From Glebionis coronaria (lineage: Eukaryota; Streptophyta; Magnoliopsida; Asterales; Asteraceae), in assembly GCA_025667525.1 (NCBI GenBank), contig CM046880.1, forward strand, positions 600,937,452 to 601,001,451: DNA of 64,000 bases. The letters run 5' to 3'. Within the stretch, counting starts at the first letter, position 1; each line of letters begins with the position of its first letter. This document shows, in pieces, positions 48,662-61,385 of the stretch. The notes beneath the pieces were generated by a model. It made no database searches, had not been told where the DNA came from, and worked only from the letters and a program-made list of their open reading frames with translations. The translations under genes were made by a program, and so were the position numbers.

Positions 48662-51488
48662 AGGCCCAAAAAGCCATTTTACTATGTTTTTTTCATTAGT
48701 TTTGTATATTTTCCACCTTTGTAGGTTTCCGAAGGAAAATCAATATCATTTTTGTGTTGATCAAACAATGTTAAATATTGTTTGAGCTCACTCGTATTTT
48801 TAATATCAATTGATGGTATGCCATCACGATTTCCTTGTCTAGTAAAACCACAACTACATCACCAACTAATTTGCTACATTCAAGTCTGGTTAAAACATAG
48901 CAAAACCGAACCAAAACATGCTAAAGACGACCACAACATGATCAATACAATCAAACCATAGTAGAAATCCTATTTCCACGGATTTGGCATGGTTTGCCCG
49001 CTTTATTCAGACTTTCTCCGGTTTCCCCGGTTAACGTCCGATTTCGTCCGATCTCGTCCGATTTCGTCCGTTTTGATATGTTTCGAACGGTCTAGCCTGT
49101 TTCAGCCGGATTTGGATGTGTATAACCATGTTTGAAAGTTGTACAGTTAGTATATGCCAATGAAATTATATATTGATGGAGGCAAAAGTGTTAAAGAAGA
49201 GACTGACTTGGTTCTCGAAGCCCAAGATCGTGTGACAAAGAAGGCTTTCTTAAAAAGGTCATAACTTCAGCACCGTAAGTTCGTTTTCAGCCCGTGACCT
49301 GTCAAAACGACCGAAAAAACAAGAGGAACATCGCTGTAACCAACTTTAAGCTGGTTAAGTGATTTTGAAGGCATAAAAAGCCATTTTACTATGTTTTTTT
49401 CATTAGTTTTGTATATTTTCCACCTTTGTAGGTTTCTGAAGGAAAATCAATATCATTTTTGTGTTGATCAAACAATGTTAAATATTGTTTGAGCTCACTC
49501 GTATTTTTAATATCAATTGATGGTATGCCATCACGATTTCCTTGTCTAGTAAAACCACAACTACATCACCAACTAATTTGCTACATTCAAGTCTGGTTAA
49601 AACATAGCAAAACCGAACCAAAACATGCTAAAGACGACCACAACATGATCAATACAATCAAACCATAGTAGAAATCCTATTTCCACGGATTTGGCATGGT
49701 TTGCCCGCTTTATTCAGACTTTCTCCGGTTTCCCCGGTTAACGTCCGATTTCGTCCGATCTCGTCCGATTTCGTCCGTTTTGATATGTTTCGAACGGTCT
49801 AGCCCGTTTCAGCCGGATTTGGATGTGTATAACCATGTTTGAAAGTTGTACAGTTAGTATATGCCAATGAAATTATATATTGATGGAGGCAAAAGTGTTA
49901 AAGAAGAGACTGACTTGGTTCTCGAAGCCCAAGATCGTGTGACGAAGAAGGCTTTCTTAAAAAGGTCATAACTTCAGCACCGTAAGTTCGTTTTCAGCCC
50001 GTGACCTGTCAAAACGACCGAAAAAACAAGAGGAACATCGCTGTAACCAACTTTAAGCTGGTTAAGTGATTTTGAAGGCCAAAAAGCCATTTTACTATGT
50101 TTTTTTCATTAGTTTTGTATATTTTCCACCTTTGTAGGTTTCCGAAGGAAAATCAATATCATTTTTGTGTTGATCAAACAATTTTAAATATTTTTTGAGC
50201 TCACTCGTATTTTTAATATCAATTGATGGTATGCCATCACGATTTCCTTGTCTAGTAAAACCACAACTACATCACCAACTAATTTGCTACATTCAAGTCT
50301 GGTTAAAACATAGCCAAACCGAACCAAAACATGCAAAAGACGACCACAACATGATCAATACAATCAAACCATAGTAGAAATCCTATTTCCACGGATTTGG
50401 CATGGTTTGCCCGCTTTATTCAGACTTTCTCCGGTTTCCCCGGTTAACGTCCGATTTCGTCCGATCTCGTCCGATTTCGTCCGTTTTGATATGTTTCGAA
50501 CGGTCTAGCCTGTTTCAGCCGGATTTGGATGTGTATAACCATGTTTGAAAGTTGTACAGTTAGTATATGCCAATGAAATTATATATTGATGGAGGCAAAA
50601 GTGTTAAAGAAGAGACTGACTTGGTTCTCGAAGCCCAAGATCGTGTGACGAAGAAGGCTTTCTTAAAAAGGTCATAACTTCAGCACCGTAAGTTCGTTTT
50701 CAGCCCGTGACCTGTCAAAACGACCGAAAAAACAAGAGGAACATCGCTGTAACCAACTTTAAGCTGGTTAAGTGATTTTGAAGGCCCAAAAAGCCATTTT
50801 ACTATGTTTTTTTCATTAGTTTTGTATATTTTCCACCTTTGTAGGTTTCCGAAGGAAAATCAATATCATTTTTGTGTTGATCAAACAATGTTAAATATTG
50901 TTTGAGCTCACTCGTATTTTTAATATCAATTGATGGTATGCCATCACGATTTCCTTGTCTAGTAAAACCACAACTACATCACCAACTAATTTGCTACATT
51001 CAAGTCTGGTTAAAACATAGCCAAACCGAACCAAAACATGCTAAAGCCGACCACAACATGATCAATACAATCAAACCATAGTAGAAATCCTATTTCCACG
51101 GATTTGGCATGGTTTGCCCGCTTTATTCAGACTTTCTCTGGTTTCCCCGGTTAACGTCCGATTTCGTCCGATCTCGTCCGATTTCGTCCGTTTTGATATG
51201 TTTCGAACGGTCTAGCCCGTTTCAGCCGGATTTGGATGTGTATAACCATGTTTGAAAGTTGTACAGTTTGTATATGCCAATGAAATTATATATTGATGGA
51301 GGCAAAAGTGTTAAAGAAGAGACTGACTTGGTTCTCGAAGCCCAAGATCGTGTGACGAAGAAGGCTTTCTTAAAAAGGTCATAACTTCAGCACCGTAAGT
51401 TCGTTTTCAGCCCGTGACCTGTCAAAACGATCGAAAAAACAAGAGGAACATCGCTATAACCAACTTTAAGCTGGTTAAGTGATTTTGA
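48662..51488 (+). repeat. Units 70-73: second copy of the units 64-67 block
   Basis: Unit 70 has GCCTGTTTC and GTGACAAAG. Unit 71 has AGCAAAACC and starts AGGCATAAAAAGCC, which is private. Unit 72 has CATGCAAAAGACG and GCCTGTTTC, plus two changes (ATTTTAAATATTTTTTG) that spoil its central dyad. Unit 73 has ACAGTTTGTA and the private AAAGCCGACC. Confidence 0.8.
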
Positions 51489-52902
51489 AGGCCCAAAAAG
51501 CCATTTTACTATGTTTTTTTCATTAGTTTTGTATATTTTCCACCTTTGTAGGTTTCCGAAGGAAAATCAATATCATTTTTGTGTTGATCAAACAATGTTA
51601 AATATTGTTTGAGCTCACTCGTATTTTTAATATCAATTGATGGTATGCCATCACGATTTCCTTGTCTAGTAAAACCACAACTACATCACCAACTAATTTG
51701 CTACATTCAAGTGTGGTTAAAACATAGCCAAACCGAACCAAAACATGCTAAAGACGACCACAACATGATCAATACAATCAAACCATAGTAGAAATCCTAT
51801 TTCCATGGATTTGGCATGGTTTGCCCGCTTTATTCAGACTTTCTCCGGTTTCCCCGGTTAACGTCCGATTTCGTCCGATCTCGTCCGATTTCGTTCGTTT
51901 TGATATGTTTCGAACGGTCTAGCCCGTTTCAGCCGGATTTGGATGTGTATAACCATGTTTGAAAGTTGTACAGTTAGTATATGCCAATGAAATTATATAT
52001 TTATGGAGGCAAAAGTGTTAAAGAAGAGACTGACTTGGTTCTCGAAGCCCAAGATCGTGTGACGAAGAAGGCTTTCTTAAAAAGGTCATAACTTCAGCAT
52101 CGTAAGTTCGTTTTCAGCCCGTGACCTGTCAAAACGACCGAAAAAATAAGAGGAACATCGCTGTAACCAACTTTTAGCTGGTTAAGTGATTTTGAAGGCC
52201 CAAAAAGCCATTTTACTATGTTTTTTTCATTAGTTTTGTATATTTTCCACCTTTGTAGGTTTCCGAAGGAAAATCAATATCATTTTTGTGTTGATCAAAA
52301 AATGTTAAATATTGTTTGAGCTCACTCGTATTTTTAATATCAATTGATGGTATGCCATCACGATTTCCTTGTCTAGTAAAACCACAACTACATCACCAAC
52401 TAATTTGCTACATTCAAGTGTGGTTAAAACATAGCCAAACCGAACCAAAACATGCTAAAGACGACCACAACATGATCAATACAATCAAACCATAGTAGAA
52501 ATCCTATTTCCACGGATTTGGCATGGTTTGCCCGCTTTATTCAGACTTTCTCCGGTTTCCCCGGTTAACGTCCGATTTCGTCCGATCTCGTCCGATTTCG
52601 TTCGTTTTGATATGTTTCGAACGGTCTAGCCCGTTTCAGCCGGATTTGGATGTGTATAACCATGTTTGAAAGTTGTACAGTTAGTATATGCCAATGAAAT
52701 TATATATTGATGGAGGCAAAAGTGTTAAAGAAGAGACTGACTTGGTTCTCGAAGCCCAAGATCGTGTGACGAAGAAGGCTTTCTTAAAAAGGTCATAACT
52801 TCAGCATCGTAAGTTCGTTTTCAGCCCGTGACCTGTCAAAACGACCGAAAAAACAAGAGGAACATCGCTGTAACCAACTTTAAGCTGGTTAAGTGATTTT
52901 GA
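51489..52902 (+). repeat. Units 74-75: adjacent near-duplicates
   Basis: Both carry AAGTGTGG, TTTCGTTCG and GCATCGTAAG, a combination otherwise seen only in unit 45. This suggests a recent one-unit duplication. Unit 74 alone has TTCCATGG, ATATTTATGG, AAAAAATAAG and CTTTTAGC. Unit 75 alone has TCAAAAAATG in its central dyad. Confidence 0.75.
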
Positions 52903-54316
52903 AGGCCCAAAAAGCCATTTTACTATGTTTTTTTCATTAGTTTTGTATATTTTCCACCTTTGTAGATTTCCGAAGGAAAATCAATATCATTTTTGTGTTG
53001 ATCAAACAATGTTAAATATTGTTTGAGCTCACTCGTATTTTTAATATCAATTGATGGTATGCCATCACGATTTCCTTGTCTAGTAAAACCACAACTACAT
53101 CACCAACTAATTTGCTACATTCAAGTCTGGTTAAAACATAGCCAAACCGAACCAAAACATGCTAAAGACGACCACAACATGATCAATACAATCAAACCAT
53201 AGTAGAAATCCTATTTCCACGGATTTGGCATGGTTTGCCCGCTTTATTCAGACTTTCTCCGGTTTCCCCGGTTAACGTCCGATTTCGTCCGATCTCGTCC
53301 GATTTCGTCCGTTTTGATATGTTTCGAACGGTCTAGCCCGTTTCAGTCGGATTTGGATGTGTATAACCATGTTTGAAAGTTGTACAGTTAGTATATGTCA
53401 ATGAAATTATATATTGATGGAGGCAAAAGTGTTAAAGAAGAGACTGACTTGGTTCTCGAAGCCCAAGATCGTGTGACGAAGAAGGCTTTCTTAAAACGGT
53501 CATAACTTCAGCACCGTAAGTTCGTTTTCAGCCCGTGACCTGTCAAAACGACCAAAAAAACAAGAGGAACATCGCTGTAACCACCTTTAAGCTGGTTAAG
53601 TGATTTTGAAGGCCCAAAAAGCCATTTTACTATGTTTTTTTCATTAGTTTTGTATATTTTCCACCTTTGTAGGTTTTCGAAGGAAAATCAATATCATTTT
53701 TGTGTTGATCAAACAATGTTAAATATTGTTTGAGCTCAATCGTATTTTTAATATCAATTGATGGTATGCCATCACGATTTCCTTGTCTAGTAAAACCACA
53801 ACTACATCACCAACTAATTTGCTACATTCAAGTCTGGTTAAAACATAGCCAAACCGAACCAAAACATGCTAAAGACGACCACAACATGATCAATACAATC
53901 AAACCATAGTAGAAATCTTATTTCCACGGATTTGGCATGGTTTGCCCGCTTTATTCAGACTTTCTCCGGTTTCCCCGGTTAACGTCCGATTTCTTCCGAT
54001 CTCGTCCGATTTCGTCCGTTTTGATATGTTTCGAACGGTCTAGCCCGTTTCAGCCGGATTTGGATGTGTATAACCATGTTTGAAAGTTGTACAGTTAGTA
54101 TATGCCAATGAAATTATATATTGATGGAGGCAAAAGTGTTAAAGAAGAGACTGACTTGGTTCTCGAAGCCCAAGATCGTGTGACGAAGAAGGCTTTCTTA
54201 AAAAGGTCATAACTTCAGCACCGTAAGTTCGTTTTCAGCCCGTGACCTTTCAAAACGACCGAAAAAACAAGAGGAACATCATTGTAACCAACTTTAAGCT
54301 GGTTAAGTGATTTTGA
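52903..54316 (+). repeat. Units 76-77: second copy of the units 68-69 pair
   Basis: Unit 76 has AAAACGGTC and the CCACC tail like unit 68, but no 12-bp loss, so that loss happened in unit 68 after the two diverged. Unit 77 has ATCTTATTTCC, GATTTCTTCCG and ACCTTTCAAAAC like unit 69. Confidence 0.8.
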
Positions 54317-55730
54317 AGGCCCAAAAAGCCATTTTACTATGTTTTTTTCATTAGTTTTGTATATTTTCCACCTTTGTAGGTTTCCGAAGGAAAATCAATA
54401 TCATTTTTGTGTTGATCAAACAATGTTAAATATTGTTTGAGCTCACTCGTATTTTTAATATCAATTGATGGTATGCCATCACGATTTCCTTGTCTAGTAA
54501 AACCACAACTACATCACCAACTAATTTGCTACATTCAAGTCTGGTTAAAACATACCCAAACTGAACCAAAACATGCTAAAGACGACCACAACATGATCAA
54601 TACAATCAAAACATAGTAGAAATCCTATTTCCACGGATTTGGCATGGTTTGCCCGCTTTATTCAGACTTTCTCCGGTTTCCCCGGTTAACGTCCGATTTC
54701 GTCCGATCTCGTCCGATTTCGTCCGTTTTGATATGTTTCGAACGATCTAGCCCGTTTTAGCCGGATTTGGATGTGTATAACCATGTTTGAAAGTTGTACA
54801 ATTAGTATATGCCAATGAAATTATATATTGATGGAGGCAAAAGTGTTAAAGAAGAGACTGACTTGGTTCTCGAAGCCCAAGAACGTGTGACGAAGAAGGC
54901 TTTCTTAAAAAGGTCATAACTTCAGCACCGTAAGTTTGTTTTCAGCCCGTGACCTGTCAAAACGACCGAAAAAACAAGAGGAACATCGTTGTAACCAACT
55001 TTAAGCTGGTTAAGTGATTTTGAAGGCCCAAAAAGCCATTTTAGTATGTTTTTTTCATTAGTTTTGTATATTTTCCACCTTTGTAGGTTTCCGAAGGAAA
55101 ATCAATATCATTTTTGTGTTGATCAAACAATGTTAAATATTGTTTGAGCTCACTCGTATTTTTAATATCAATTGATGGTATGCCATCACGATTTCCTTGT
55201 CTAGTAAAACCACAACTACATCACCAACTAATTTGCTACATTCAAGTCTGGTTAAAACATAGCCAAACCGAACCAAAACATGCTAAAGACGACCACAACA
55301 TGATCAATACAATCAAACCATAGTAGAAATCTTATTTCCACGGATTTGGCATGGTTTGCCCGCTTTATTCAGACTTTCTCCGGTTTCCCCGGTTAACGTC
55401 CGATTTCGTCCGATCTCGTCCGATTTCGTCCGTTTTGATATGTTTCGAACGGTCTAGCCCGTTTCAGCCGGATTTGGATGTGTATAACCATGTTTGAAAG
55501 TTGTACAGTTAGTATATGCCAATGAAATTATATATTGATGGAGGCAAAAGTGTTAAAGAAGAGACTGACTTGGTTCTCGAAGCCCAAGATCGTGTGACGA
55601 AGAAGGCTTTCTTAAAAAGGTCATAACTTCAGCACCGTAAGTTCGTTTTCAGCCCGTGACCTTTCAAAACGACCGAAAAAACAAGAGGAACATCGTTGTA
55701 ACCAACTTTAAGCTGGTTAAGTGATTTTGA
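54317..55730 (+). repeat. Units 78-79: ACCCAAACTG unit followed by a TTAGTATG mosaic
   Basis: Unit 78 has ACCCAAACTG, CAAAACATAG, AACGATCTAG and GAACGTG as in units 55, 80 and 83. Unit 79 starts as the TTAGTATG family but from about register 310 onward carries ATCTTATTTCC and ACCTTTCAAAAC as in units 69, 77 and 82. Confidence 0.75.
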
Positions 55731-57851
55731 AGGCCCAAAAAGCCATTTTACTATGTTTTTTTCATTAGTTTTGTATATTTTCCACCTTTGTAGGTTTCCG
55801 AAGGAAAATCAATATCATTTTTGTGTTGATCAAACAATGTTAAATATTGTTTGAGCTCACTCGTATTTTTAATATCAATTGATGGTATGCCATCACGATT
55901 TCCTTGTCTAGTAAAACCACAACTACATCACCAACTAATTTGCTACATTCAAGTCTGGTTAAAACATACCCAAACTGAACCAAAACATGCTAAAGACGAC
56001 CACAACATGATCAATACAATCAAAACATAGTAGAAATCCTATTTCCACGGATTTGGCATGGTTTGCCCGCTTTATTCAGACTTTCTCCGGTTTCCCCGGT
56101 TAACGTCCGATTTCGTCCGATCTCATCCGATTTCGTCCGTTTTGATATGTTTCGAACGATCTAGCCCGTTTCAGCCGGATTTGGATGTGTATAACCATGT
56201 TTGAAAGTTGTACAGTTAGTATATGCCAATGAAATTATATATTGATGGAGGCAAAAGTGTTAAAGAAGAGACTGACTTGGTTCTCGAAGCCCAAGAACGT
56301 GTGACGAAGAAGGCTTTCTTAAAAAGGTCATAACTTCAGCACCGTAAGTTCGTTTTCAGCCCGTGACCTGTCAAAACGACCGAAAAAACAAGAGGAACAT
56401 CGTTGAAACCAACTTTAAGCTGGTTAAGTGATTTTGAAGGCCCAAAAAGCCATTTTAGTATGTTTTTTTCATTAGTTTTGTATATTTTCCACCTTTGTAG
56501 GTTTCCGAAGGAAAATCAATATCATTTTTGTGTTGATCAAACAATGTTAAATATTGTTTGAGCTCACTCGTATTTTTAATATCAATTGATGGTATGCCAT
56601 CACGATTTCCTTGTCTAGTAAAACCACAACTACATCACCAACTAATTTGCTACATTCAAGTCTGGTTAAAACATAGCCAAACCGAACCAAAACATGCTAA
56701 AGACGACCACAACATGATCAATACAATCAAACCATAGTAGAAATCATATTTCCACGGATTTGGCATGGTTTGCCCTCTGTATTCAGACTTTCTCCGGTTT
56801 CCCCGGTTAACGTCCGATTTCGTCCGATCTCGTCCGATTTCGTCCGTTTTGATATGTTTCGAACGGTCTAGCCCGTTTCATCCGGATTTGGATGTGTATA
56901 ACCATGTTTGAAAGTTGTACAGTTAGTATATGCGAATGAAATTATATATTGATGGAGGCAAAAGTGTTACAGAAGAGACTGACTTGGTTCTCGAAGCCCA
57001 AGATCGTGTGACGAAGAAGGCTTTCTTAAAAAGTTCATAACTTCAGCACCGTAAGTTCGTTTTCAGCCCGTGACCTGTCAAAACGACCGAAAAAACAAGA
57101 GGAACATCGCTGTAACCAACTTTAAGCTGGTTAAGTGATTTTGAAAGCCCAAAAAGCCATTTTACTATGTTTTTTTCATTAGTTTTGTATATTTTCCATC
57201 TTTGTAGGTTTCCGAAGGAAAATCAATATCATTTTTGTGTTGATCAAACAATGTTAAATATTGTTTGAGCTCACTCGTATTTTTAATATCAATTGATGGT
57301 ATGCCATCACGATTTCCTTGTCTAGTAAAACCACAACTACATCACCAACTAATTTGCTACATTCAAGTCTGGTTAAAACATAGCCAAACCGAACCAAAAC
57401 ATGCTAAAGACGACCACAACATGATCAATACAATCAAACCATAGTAGAAATCTTATTTCCACGGATTTGGCATGGTTTGCCCGCTTTATTCAGACTTTCT
57501 CCGGTTTCCCCGGTTAACGTCCGATTTCGTCCGATCTCGTCCGATTTCGTCCGTTTTGATATGTTTCGAACGGTCTAGCTCGTTTCAGCCGGATTTGGAT
57601 GTGTATAACCATGTTTGAAAGTTGTACAGTTAGTATATGCCAATGAAATTATATATTGATGGAGGCAAAAGTGTTAAAGAAGAGACTGACTTGGTTCTCG
57701 AAGCCCAAGATCGTGTGACGAAGAAGGCTTTCTTAAAAAGGTCATAACTTCAGCACCGTAAGTTCGTTTTCAGCCCGTGACCTTTCAAAACGACCGAAAA
57801 AACAAGAGGAACATCGTTGTAACCAACTTTAAGCTGGTTAAGTGATTTTGA
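55731..57851 (+). repeat. Units 80-82: three-unit higher-order repeat, copy 1, period 2,121 bp
   Basis: Unit 80 is the ACCCAAACTG type with TCTCATCCG. Unit 81 is the TTAGTATG type with ATCCGG, ATGCGAATG and GTTACAGAAG, followed by GAAAGCCC. Unit 82 has CCATCTTTG on the left and ATCTTATTTCC with ACCTTTC on the right. Units 83-85 repeat this order at exactly 2,121 bp. TCTCATCCG and ATCCGG are shared only between these two copies. Confidence 0.85.
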
Positions 57852-60800
57852 AGGCCCAAAAAGCCATTTTACTATGTTTTTTTCATTAGTTTTGTATATT
57901 TTCCACCTTTGTAGGTTTCCGAAGGAAAATCAATATCATTTTTGTGTTGATCAAACAATGTTAAATATTGTTTGAGCTCACTCGTATTTTTAATATCAAT
58001 TGATGGTATGCCATCACGATTTCCTTGTCTAGTAAAACCACAACTACATCACCAACTAATTTGCTACATTCAAGTCTGGTTAAAACATACCCAAACTGAA
58101 CCAAAACATGCTAAAGACGACCACAACATGATCAATACAATCAAAACATAGTAGAAATCCTATTTCCACGGATTTGGCATGGTTTGCCCGCTTTATTCAG
58201 ACTTTCTCCGGTTTCCCCGGTTAACGTCCGATTTCGTCCGATCTCATCCGATTTCGTCCGTTTTGATATGTTTCGAACGATCTAGCCCGTTTCAGCCGGA
58301 TTTGGATGTGTATAACCATGTTTGAAAGTTATACAGTTAGTATATGCCAATGAAATTATATATTGATGGAGGCAAAAGTGTTAAAGAAGAGACTGACTTG
58401 GTTCTCGAAGCCCAAGAACGTGTGACGAAGAAGGCTTTCTTAAAAAGGTCATAACTTCAGCACCGTAAGTTCGTTTTCAGCCCGTGACCTGTCAAAACGA
58501 CCGAAAAAACAAGAGGAACATCGTTGTAACCAACTTTAAGCTGGTTAAATGATTTTGAAGGCCCAAAAAGCCATTTTAGTATGTTTTTTTCATTAGTTTT
58601 GTATATTTTCCACCTTTGTAGGTTTCCGAAGGAAAATCAATATCATTTTTGTGTTGATCAAACAATGTTAAATATTGTTTGAGCTCACTCGTATTTTTAA
58701 TATCAATTGATGGTATGCCATCACGATTTCCTTGTCTAGTAAAACCACAACTACATCACCAACTAATTTGCTACATTCAAGTCTGGTTAAAACATAGCCA
58801 AACCGAACCAAAACATGCTAAAGACGACCACAACATGATCAATACAATCAAACCATAGTAGAAATCATATTTCCACGGATTTGGCATGGTTTGCCCTCTT
58901 TATTCAGACTTTCTCCGGTTTCCCCGGTTAACGTCCGATTTCGTCCGATCTCGTCCGATTTCGTCCGTTTTGATATGTTTCGAACGGTCTAGCCCGTTTC
59001 ATCCGGATTTGGATGTGTATAACCATGTTTGAAAGTTGTACAGTTAGTATATGCGAATGAAATTATATATTGATGGAGGCAAAAGTGTTACAGAAGAGAC
59101 TGACTTGGTTCTCGAAGCCCAAGATCGTGTGACGAAGAAGGCTTTCTTAAAAAGTTCATAACTTCAGCACCGTAAGTTCGTTTTCAGCCCGTGACCTGTC
59201 AAAACGACCGAAAAAACAAGAGGAACATCGCTGTAACCAACTTTAAGCTGGTTAAGTGATTTTGAAAGCCCAAAAAGCCATTTTACTATGTTTTTTTCAT
59301 TAGTTTTGTATATTTTCCATCTTTGTAGGTTTCCGAAGGAAAATCAATATCATTTTTGTGTTGATCAAACAATGTTAAATATTGTTTGAGCTCACTCGTA
59401 TTTTTAATATCAATTGATGGTATGCCATCACGATTTCCTTGTCTAGTAAAACCACAACTACATCACCAACTAATTTGCTACATTCAAGTCTGGTTAAAAC
59501 ATAGCCAAACCGAACCAAAACATGCTAAAGACGACCACAACATGATCAATACAATCAAACCATAGTAGAAATCCTATTTCCACGGATTTGGCATCGTTTG
59601 CCCGCTTTATTCAGACTTTCTCCGGTTTCCCCGGTTAACGTCCGTTTTCGTCCGATCTCGTCCGATTTCGTCCGTTTTGATATGTTTCGAACGGTCTAGC
59701 CCATTTCAGCCGGATTTGGATGTGTATAACCATGTTTGAAAGTTGTACAGTTAGTATATGCCAATGAAATTATATATTGATGGAGGCAAAAGTGTTAAAG
59801 AAGAGACTGACTTGGTTCTCGAAGCCCAAGAACGTGTGACGAAGAAGGCTTTCTTAAAAAGGTCATAACTTCAGCACCGTAAGTTCGTTTTCAGCCCGTG
59901 ACCTGTCAAAACGACCGAAAAAACAAGAGGAACATCGCTGTAACCAACTTTAAGCTGGTTAAGTGATTTTGAAGGCCCAAAAAGCCATTTTAGTATGTTT
60001 TTTTCATTAGTTTTGTATATTTTCCACCTTTGTAGGTTTCCGAAGGAAAATCAATATCATTTTTGTGTTGATCAAACAATGTTAAATATTGTTTGAGCTC
60101 ACTCGTATTTTTAATATCAATTGATGGTATGCCATCACGATTTCCTTGTCTAGTAAAACCACAACTACATCACCAACTAATTTGCTACATTCAAGTCTGG
60201 TTAAAACATAGCCAAACCGAACCAAAACATGCTAAAGACGACCACAACATGATCAATACAATCAAACCATAGTGGAAATCCTATTTCCACGGATTTGGCA
60301 TGGTTTGCCCGCTTTATTCAGACTTTCTCCGGTTTCCCCGGTTAACGTCCGATTTCGTCCGATCTCGTCCGATTTCGTCCGTTTTGATATGTTTCGAAGG
60401 TCTAGCCCGTTTCAGCCGGATTTGGATGTGTATAACCATGTTTGAAAGTTGTACAGTTAGTATATGCCAATGAAATTATATATTGATGGAGGCAAAAGTG
60501 TTAAAGAAGAGACTGACTTGGTTCTCGAAGCCCAAGATCGTGTGACGAAGAAGGCTTTCTTAAAAAGTTCATAACTTCAGCACCGTAAGTTCGTTTTCAG
60601 CCCGTGACCTGTCAAAACGACCGAAAAAACAAGAGGAACATCGCTGTAACCAACTTTAAGCTGGTTAAGTGATTTTGAAGGCTCAAAAAGCCATTTTACT
60701 ATGTTTTTTTCATTAGTTTTGTATATTTTCCATCTTTGTAGGTTTCCGAAGGAAAATCAATATCATTTTTGTGTTGATCAAACAATGTTAAATATTGTTT

Positions 60801-61385
60801 GAGCTCACTCGTATTTTTAATATCAATTGATGGTATGCCATCACAATTTCCTTGTCTAGTAAAACCACAATTACATCACCAACTAATTTGCTACATTCAA
60901 GTCTGGTTAAAACATAGCCAAACCGAACCAAAACATGCTAAAGACGACCACAACATGATCAATACAATCAAACCATAGTAGAAATCCTATTTCCACGTAT
61001 TTGGCATGGTTTGCCCGCTTTATTCAGACTTTCTCCGGTTTCCCCGGTTAACGTCCGATTTCGTCCGATCTCGTCCGATTTCGTCCGTTTTGATATGTTT
61101 CGAACGGTCTAGCCCGTTTCAGCCGGATTTGGATGTGTATAACCATGTTTGAAAGTTGTACAGTTAGTATATGCCAATGAAATTATATATTGATGGAGGC
61201 AAAAGTGTTAAAGAAGAGACTGACTTGGTTCTCGAAGCCCAAGATCGTTTGACGAAGAAGGCTTTCTTAAAAAGGTCATAACTTCAGCACCGTAAGTTCG
61301 TTTTCAGCCCGTGACCTGTCAAAACGACCGAAAAAACAAGAGGAACATAGATGTAACCAACTTTAAGCTGGTTAAGTGATTTTGA
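57852..61385 (+). repeat. Units 83-87: three-unit copy 2, and second copy of units 55-59
   Basis: Units 83-85 repeat units 80-82 (except the right half of 85, which has GAACGTG like unit 57). The whole of 83-87 also repeats units 55-59: unit 86 has TTAGTATG and AAAGTTCAT like 58, and unit 87 has CCATCTTTG and CCACGTATTTGG like 59. Unit 86 lacks one base at TTCGAAGGTC. Unit 87 has GATCGTTTG and ACATAGATG. Confidence 0.8.
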
